Origin: Alicyclobacillus tolerans
GTDB lineage: Bacteria > Bacillota > Bacilli > Alicyclobacillales > Alicyclobacillaceae
Direction of reading: 5' to 3'
Length of the DNA: 64,000 bases
Assembly: GCF_900142255.1 (NCBI RefSeq)
Contig: NZ_FRAF01000016.1
Location: forward strand, 1-64,000
Shown here one piece after another: positions 59,539 to 64,000 of the stretch. Numbering within the stretch: position 1 is the stretch's first letter; every line of letters begins with the position of its first letter. The notes beneath the pieces are model-generated. The model did no database searches. It worked only from the letters and a program-made list of their open reading frames with translations, and was not told where the DNA came from. The position numbers and the translations under genes were made by a program.

Positions 59539-61269
59539 CACACTTTCCGCACGGTTATAGCCTGTCGGAATTGGAAACTCCGTAATGCTGTTGTGAACCA
59601 TGTAGATGGTGGATAGTGGTGAATAATGGGTCTGATGAAAGCACGATCATTCCAAAATATGATCGGATTTGGAAATCGAAGCAATGCTGACGCAGCGTCG
59701 CATCAGGTACTTTTTTCGACCGCAAAGTAGATGCTCATGTCCATGTCGAGAAAGTGAAGAATCCGCTCCAACTACAGATCTCTAGGTTTCGTCTTCAGTC
59801 TGTGCCATTCGCCGTTCACCATCACGTGCGCGGTGAAGATGTCGTCGAACATATCCAGCAGCGAGTTCCCTGTGGGTCGAAAGCTTTTGCGCCCGCCGGA
59901 GAGGATCAGCGGTTCTGTTTCCTTCGCCATCTTCTCACGGATGATGTACTCAAACACGCTGTATAGCAGAAGGGACAGCAGCATCACATAGCCAAACGCA
60001 TGGACCCGCTCGGGTCGGTGAAGAAAGATAGGTCCCACGTGATACGGACTTTTCAGGTGTCGGAACCGTCCTTCCACTTCACCTTGTTCCTTATACAATC
60101 TGAGCACCGCTTCGTCCGGCAGGCGCTGCTCATCACGAATGTCCGTCATCAGGACGAACGTCGCTTCCCGTTGTCTCCAGGCCTCAAGCGTCTCGTCGAT
60201 TGGCGGGAGAATCTCAATGGCAACACGGTATTGGGTCACGACATCCGGGACTGCCTCATCCTTGCGGGGCCGACCGCGCCGCGAGCGTTTCTCGCGTGTC
60301 TCCACCGGTTCCAGCGATGTCTGCAGTCTGTGCATGACGCGCTTGTGGGTGCGAACGAACGCTTCCGCTGCGGCCGACGCGTCCTCCTTGTCCCACGCGG
60401 CTCTCTTGAGTTTTTCGCATTCAGAGAACGTTGCCGGGAGCCTGGAGATGAAGTGCGTGTTGGTTTCATGAAATGAGTCCAGATTGCTCTCCGTCACAGC
60501 AGCCGCATCCGCAATGTAGATGACCTGGCCATGAACCTCTTGGCTCACCAGTCCCGCCATCTGTGCGATGGTGTTGTGGTTCCACGTATGGTCGTCCATG
60601 TTCCCTCGGTCGACCTTGCCGTAGATGGGCAGCCCCTTAAGCGTGGCGGTGCCAAAGATGATCTGCTTGAGGTCCGGGCGGTGGTCCTTCGAATACCCGC
60701 GTACGATTTCGAAATTTCGGTGGTCGGGATAGTCTCCAAACACCGAGACGGACGTGGTGTCCGCATGTACCGGGATGAAGTCGTCGAACTGATGCAACAC
60801 GTTGAGTGACTGCACAGTCGACAAAGCAATCTTCGTATACAGCGCTTGTGCATCCGACTCAAACAGAATGTCGAGGGAGCGCGCGAGCGCATCGTCGTTC
60901 AGGTCATCGGCAGCAATTCCGGGGCCCAGGACCACCTCCATATCTTGCTTGCCATAAAATTTCTCCACTTCGTACAACGCCTTGCGGTCCGTGCCGATAT
61001 TGACCAGAAGAGCCTTGATGCGGGTGCCAACCGACAGCTTGCACTGATCCCGCTGCACGTGTTCGTCGATACATTTCGTCCAACCAAGCCTATCGATGAG
61101 ACGGGACCACATCGGAGCCGCACCCAGGTGAAACTGTCTGATATCCTCGAAGTCAAGCAAACTGGAAATCCCCTAACCGGTTGAGCGATATGAGCCTACA
61201 ATTCGCCGACCGAAAGCCGGCTCCTGTTCTAAAATTCAACAGACCGCCGAATGCTGCGCGGAAAGTGTG
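59539..61269 (-). mobile_element. Intact IS1634-type insertion sequence
   Basis: A 1731-bp element with terminal inverted repeats CACACTTTCCGC (59539-59550) and GCGGAAAGTGTG (61258-61269), flanked by TTGTGT direct repeats. It contains one full-length transposase gene. The clean target duplication and undamaged gene mark it as the most recent insertion in this region. Confidence 0.88.
59772..61160 (-). CDS. IS1634-family transposase
   Basis: 462 residues of the DDE type (IS4/IS1634 group). Recognisable points are VHADTTSVSVFGDY with the first catalytic aspartate, GYSKDHRPDLKQIIFG, YIADAAAVTESNLD holding the second aspartate, and the YREK-like segment LYKEQGEVEGRFRHLKSP with the catalytic glutamate. 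TTG at 61160 has AGGGGATTT upstream. The composition is clearly GC-richer than the surrounding region, consistent with recent arrival. The frame is complete and probably active. Confidence 0.9.
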   Translation of the reverse strand: MLDFEDIRQFHLGAAPMWSRLIDRLGWTKCIDEHVQRDQCKLSVGTRIKALLVNIGTDRKALYEVEKFYGKQDMEVVLGPGIAADDLNDDALARSLDILFESDAQALYTKIALSTVQSLNVLHQFDDFIPVHADTTSVSVFGDYPDHRNFEIVRGYSKDHRPDLKQIIFGTATLKGLPIYGKVDRGNMDDHTWNHNTIAQMAGLVSQEVHGQVIYIADAAAVTESNLDSFHETNTHFISRLPATFSECEKLKRAAWDKEDASAAAEAFVRTHKRVMHRLQTSLEPVETREKRSRRGRPRKDEAVPDVVTQYRVAIEILPPIDETLEAWRQREATFVLMTDIRDEQRLPDEAVLRLYKEQGEVEGRFRHLKSPYHVGPIFLHRPERVHAFGYVMLLSLLLYSVFEYIIREKMAKETEPLILSGGRKSFRPTGNSLLDMFDDIFTAHVMVNGEWHRLKTKPRDL

Positions 61270-61343
61270 TTGTGTTTAGACGCTTGTTCTGAATGAAAAT
61301 GGAAAATCTCAGAGATTCGGACGAGAATCACGATATCAACCCC

Positions 61344-62549
61344 TCATTCAAAAACTGCTCATACACAGACAGTGGGCGTTGGATTCGAGATCAGTCGAGG
61401 CGTGGGTTGGGGAACCTTGTTCTGACTTGCTGTTCGAATCCCCTCGAAGTGTTTTTGATTGGTGAGTACTTGGTATCGTCCCGTCGACTTTGGGTGATCT
61501 GCAATCAGGGTTCCTTCACTGTAAAAATGCAACATACCGTTTTTGTCATCCTGAATCTGAATATTCTGCCCAACGTATCAATAGGGCACTAAGTATCGAT
61601 TCGTTGGGTACGAAACCAATGTATCTGCTGGGACTTTTCGTGAATAACGCTCTACGGATTCAAATGGCATGACATTGAAGTGTTTGAGAGGCTCATCCTA
61701 CCAACGGATTACAGGCTGCTCATGGGTTGTGCCATGAATAGGGACATTGGCTACGGTTTCCATCCACACTCGGGCGCGCAGATTCAAATTATATAAGCTG
61801 GTGAATTCTCGAATACGCGGCCAAAAGTTCTTTCGTACGTATCCAAAGCCATTTTCAATTTTGCCTTTCGTACGGGGGCGATGTGGCTGGCAGCGTCGGA
61901 TTGCAAAGCCATGATGTGCAGCGAAGTTGGCAAATCGTTCATTCCAAATCGCCTCTCCTTGCTCGTCCTGACCAACGACCACTGTCTTCATATTGTCGTA
62001 AAGGCAGGTCTCTGTCATTCCACCAAAGTACTGCATTGCACGCCAATGACACCCCATAAGCGTTTCCAGCTTCTCATCTTCGGTAAACTCCACATACAGC
62101 ATGCGTGAGTATCCAAGAATCATGACAAAGGCATAAAGGCGCTTCTTTGTACCCTGCCAGTCTACTTTAAAGTGACCCCAGTCGACTTGTGCTTGACGGC
62201 CCGGCGGTGTCTCGAAACGCTCTGTAGCCTTCGCAGGAAGCGTCTCACGATATGGTCTCATAAAATTGCGTAGCGTGGTGACGCATCCGGTATACCCTTG
62301 TTGCTGAATTTCCTCGAAAAGTACGACTGCGTTCCTGCAACCTTCCTCCATACGCTGTAGGATGAATGTTTTGAACGGCTCTAGTTTACCCGGTGGTGTC
62401 ACAGAACGCTGATAGGGTTGATGAGTTTCTTGTTGCAGCCATTTGCGCACGGTCTTTCTATCCCTCCTCATCTCCTCAGCAATTTGCGAGATGCTCATTC
62501 CCCGTTGTTTCATATCCCGAATCACAAAATACTCTCCATTCTGAACCAA
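61344..62549 (-). pseudogene. istA: istA (IS21 transposase) with in-frame stop codons
   Basis: The first 283 codons are open: helix-turn-helix MSISQIAEEMRRDRKTVRKWL, then the rve domain (RQAQVDWGHFKVDW, VMILGYSRMLYVEF, TCLYDNMKTVV, RTKGKIENG). Then TAG at 61698-61700 and TGA at 61578-61580 interrupt a homologous continuation (VERYSRKVPADTLVSY, KSTGRYQVLTN, KVPQPTPRL). It ends near TGA 61359 or 61344, just before the istB start at 61331. TTG start with GGGGAGAAAT upstream. Confidence 0.85.
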
Positions 62550-62722
62550 GATTTCTCCCCTCCAGGGGAGATTGTCCGTTTAAGATGGGGAATTTTCAAT
62601 TGCTGGTAATGGGGAGTTTACACTTGTTGCTCACAAAATGGAGAGCCGGATGCGCTGACAGGCGCAGGAGAGGAGATGCAGGGAAATATTTCGATTACGC
62701 TCTGCTTCTTACTCTACTCAAT

Positions 62723-63144
62723 GTGAGCACAAAACGTTATTATTTGTCAGTTTTAATAGATCTGTTCAACAATGAGGTCGTCTCTTATCAGTTCAGTTCC
62801 AACCTTGGCGTTGGATTTGAAATACATACTGTAAAGCAAGCCATAGATGAGCGTTCAGCAAAAGATTTGCTTATTCACAGTGACCAAGGATTGCACTATA
62901 CAATGCATGAGTACAAAAAACTCTTGCGCGAGAAAGGCATTATCCAGAGTATGCCTCGAAAAGGTAACGGTCTCGAAAATGCATGCGGAGTCCTTCTTCG
63001 GGCATTTGAAAGCAGAGCTAAGACACATTTGTTATATTCAGGAAAACTGGCGAAGATCATACAAGACTACATTCACTTTTATAATAACGAGCGTTCCAGA
63101 CAAAGCATAATGATATGTCGCCAGTAGAATTTAGAAACAACTGA
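62723..63144 (+). pseudogene. IS3-family orfB fragment with frameshifts
   Basis: The C-terminal part of an IS3/IS150-type rve transposase: KRYYLSVLIDLFNNEVVSYQ, DLLIHSDQGLHYTMHEYKKL, KGIIQSMPRKGNGLENAC, then a frame change (AESFFGHLKAE in another frame), return with IIQDYIHFYNNERSRQ, and a further shift to MSPVEFRNN and a stop at 63142-63144. The N-terminal half is missing. It may belong to the same element as the orfA relic at 57670, separated by the IS21-type insertion. Confidence 0.75.
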
Positions 63145-63239
63145 CTCCAAAATGCGTAGGACATTTTTTATAGAGTGTATACAAAATGGGGTTCAGTTCA
63201 TGATAGTAGGGATATTAGAACTGATGCTAACATCATGGA

Positions 63240-63785
63240 TCATAGCCATTCGAGTAGTAGACGCATGGCCTCTGCGAACCGGATGTCATTGAGTTCGTTA
63301 AGGCAATCGAAGAAGAAAGTCGTTCTTGAGTATTGCTCGTCCTGTGCTGATTTGACAGCATGATGTATCTCATGAGAACGATAGTGGTATGGGTAAACAT
63401 ATGGTCGTATGTGCGTCCTTGCAGTTCCTCTGACAATCGCAGATTGAATTTACTGACCTTGAAGAAACACTCAATGTCCCAATGCTTGCCGTAGATGCGA
63501 ATTACTTCGTCGTCTGACAGGTTTACATCCGCGGAAAGAAGTGAGAGCCATTGACGGGAACGCCCCTGAAATTATGTCCTTACCCAACCCAGCACCACCA
63601 AACTGCTTTAGCCAGCGGTTTAGGCATCCTTGCGTAAATACGAGACTGAAAATGACTGGGAACACATCCAGGACCGCGACCCCAGCATGCTTGGTGATGT
63701 TCGACGGTTGTAGCAATCGAGCAATCTTGCACTCTTTAAAAAAGTAAAAACCATAGATTGGAGTTGATTTGAATGTTGGGGTCAC
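63240..63785 (-). pseudogene. IS4-type transposase relic with internal deletion
   Basis: From GTG 63785: FKSTPIYGFYFFKECKIARL, QPSNITKHAGVAVLDVFPVI, FSLVFTQGCLNRWLKQFGG. The frame then loses similarity near 63600, and resumes with IRIYGKHWDIECFFKVSKFN, LSEELQGRTYDHMFTHTTIV, and in another frame ELNDIRFAEAMRLLLEWL to a stop at 63240. The central part with the catalytic aspartates is gone. The full-length relatives I recall are about 450 residues, so this is a remnant. Confidence 0.7.
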
Positions 63786-64000
63786 TTACCATCATGGCAA
63801 ACATCCTCTTCTCTGTAGATGGTTGTCTCAGCAACTTCAGTCTAGCAAAAAAGGAGGGTGTTTTTGCATTTTTATCGTATGGAATCCCCAGTCGTATCAA
63901 CGTATTACCAGATTAAATCGGGTGCGAAACTGGTGTTAATTAATTGTGGACAATATGTAGACAAGATAAAATTTTGATACTTATATAGTTTACATTATAA
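63786..64000. other. Window end, no gene seen
   Basis: About 215 AT-rich bases beyond the IS4-type relic. AAAAAAGGAGGGTG around 63846 may belong to the old element end. No start with a good ribosome site and no RNA gene is apparent. Confidence 0.35.

Larger units (their letters stand above)
59533..61275. repeat. 6-bp target-site duplication flanking the IS1634-type element
   Basis: TTGTGT at 59533-59538 and again at 61270-61275, directly outside the inverted repeats of the element. Confidence 0.85.
58824..61331 (-). pseudogene. istB: istB (IS21 helper ATPase), interrupted by an IS and a nonsense codon
   Basis: Joining 61331-61270 to 59532-58824 gives 257 continuous in-frame codons, including HFHSEQASKHNISYVEFLDN across the join, so the IS1634-type element broke a normal istB. 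The Walker A motif is FLGPPGVGKSHL and the Walker B region LLVIDEIGYRKMDD. One more lesion is a TAG at 59253-59255 just after Walker A (ALEAIA, stop, RYTVYVIKPHDL). The C-terminal half is otherwise open. It is non-functional. Confidence 0.85.
58762..62635 (-). mobile_element. IS21-type element, decayed and split by another IS
   Basis: istA (61344-62549) then istB (58824-61331) run leftwards. The ends carry related multiple sites: CAATTGAAAATTC at 58773-58785 and its exact inverse GAATTTTCAATTG at 62590-62602, with second copies nearby (ATCGAAAACTC on the left, GGGGAGTTTACACTTG on the right), ending TGTG at the left and CACA at the right. Without the inserted IS1634-type element the length would be about 2.1 kb, normal for IS21. 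No target duplication is visible at the outer ends. Boundaries are approximate. Confidence 0.75.

Overview
The window is a chromosomal stretch of a spore-forming, Gram-positive bacterium of the Bacilli. It carries spoIIR, spoIID, spoIIQ and spoIIID, purine-rich Shine-Dalgarno sites, many GTG/TTG starts, and B. subtilis-like gene order (rpmE-prfA-prmC-spoIIR-ywlC-mntP-ywlE-ywlG-glyA-upp; ywzB-ywmB-murA-spoIID-spoIIQ-spoIIID-mbl-flhO-flhP). The atp operon followed by an 11-gene nuo operon, plus the moderate GC content, suggests an Alicyclobacillaceae-type (possibly acidophilic) organism. That last step is inference; no rRNA gene is present.

Layout. 1-300: edge of a transposable element. 380-13842: translation and housekeeping genes (rpmE, prfA, prmC), spoIIR, tRNA modification (ywlC), mntP, ywlE, ywlG, glyA, upp, mnaA/wecB and a thiolase, interrupted by a leftward pair (MGDG-synthase-type glycosyltransferase plus MFS protein) that resembles ugtP-ltaA. 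13926-21598: F1Fo ATP synthase operon atpZ-I-B-E-F-H-A-G-D-C behind a near-consensus promoter. 21666-23129: divergent methyltransferase. 23464-33403: nuoABCDHIJKLMN, with no nuoEFG. 33414-43999: ywzB, ywmB, murA, a leftward cobalamin-domain protein plus histidine kinase, then spoIID, spoIIQ, spoIIID, mbl and two flagellar-rod-like genes. 44256-44795: a phosphatidyltransferase.

45188-50251 is the most unusual block. It is a leftward five-gene cluster whose first gene is a long-chain acyl-CoA synthetase fused to a transmembrane helix and an extracytoplasmic coiled coil. The next four genes each encode one N-terminal membrane segment plus a Gln/Asn/Ser/Leu-rich coiled coil. An ECF-sized sigma factor lies just upstream. 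51308-52563 holds a possible ComK-like protein and a YigZ protein. 52961-57387 is a 1323-residue secreted surface (S-layer-like) protein behind an approximately 420-nt leader.

57388-64000 is an insertion-sequence graveyard. It contains an IS3 orfA relic, an IS21-type element with decayed istA/istB, an intact IS1634-type element inserted in istB with a 6-bp target duplication, an IS3 orfB relic and an IS4-type relic. Removing the IS1634-type element restores the istB reading frame across the junction.

The energy genes form a proton circuit: the Nuo complex pumps protons and the ATP synthase uses them. The sporulation genes cover forespore-to-mother-cell signalling (SpoIIR), engulfment (SpoIID, SpoIIQ) and mother-cell transcription (SpoIIID). 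murA, mbl, spoIID and the phosphatidyltransferase tie in envelope growth. No tRNA, rRNA or CRISPR array was seen.
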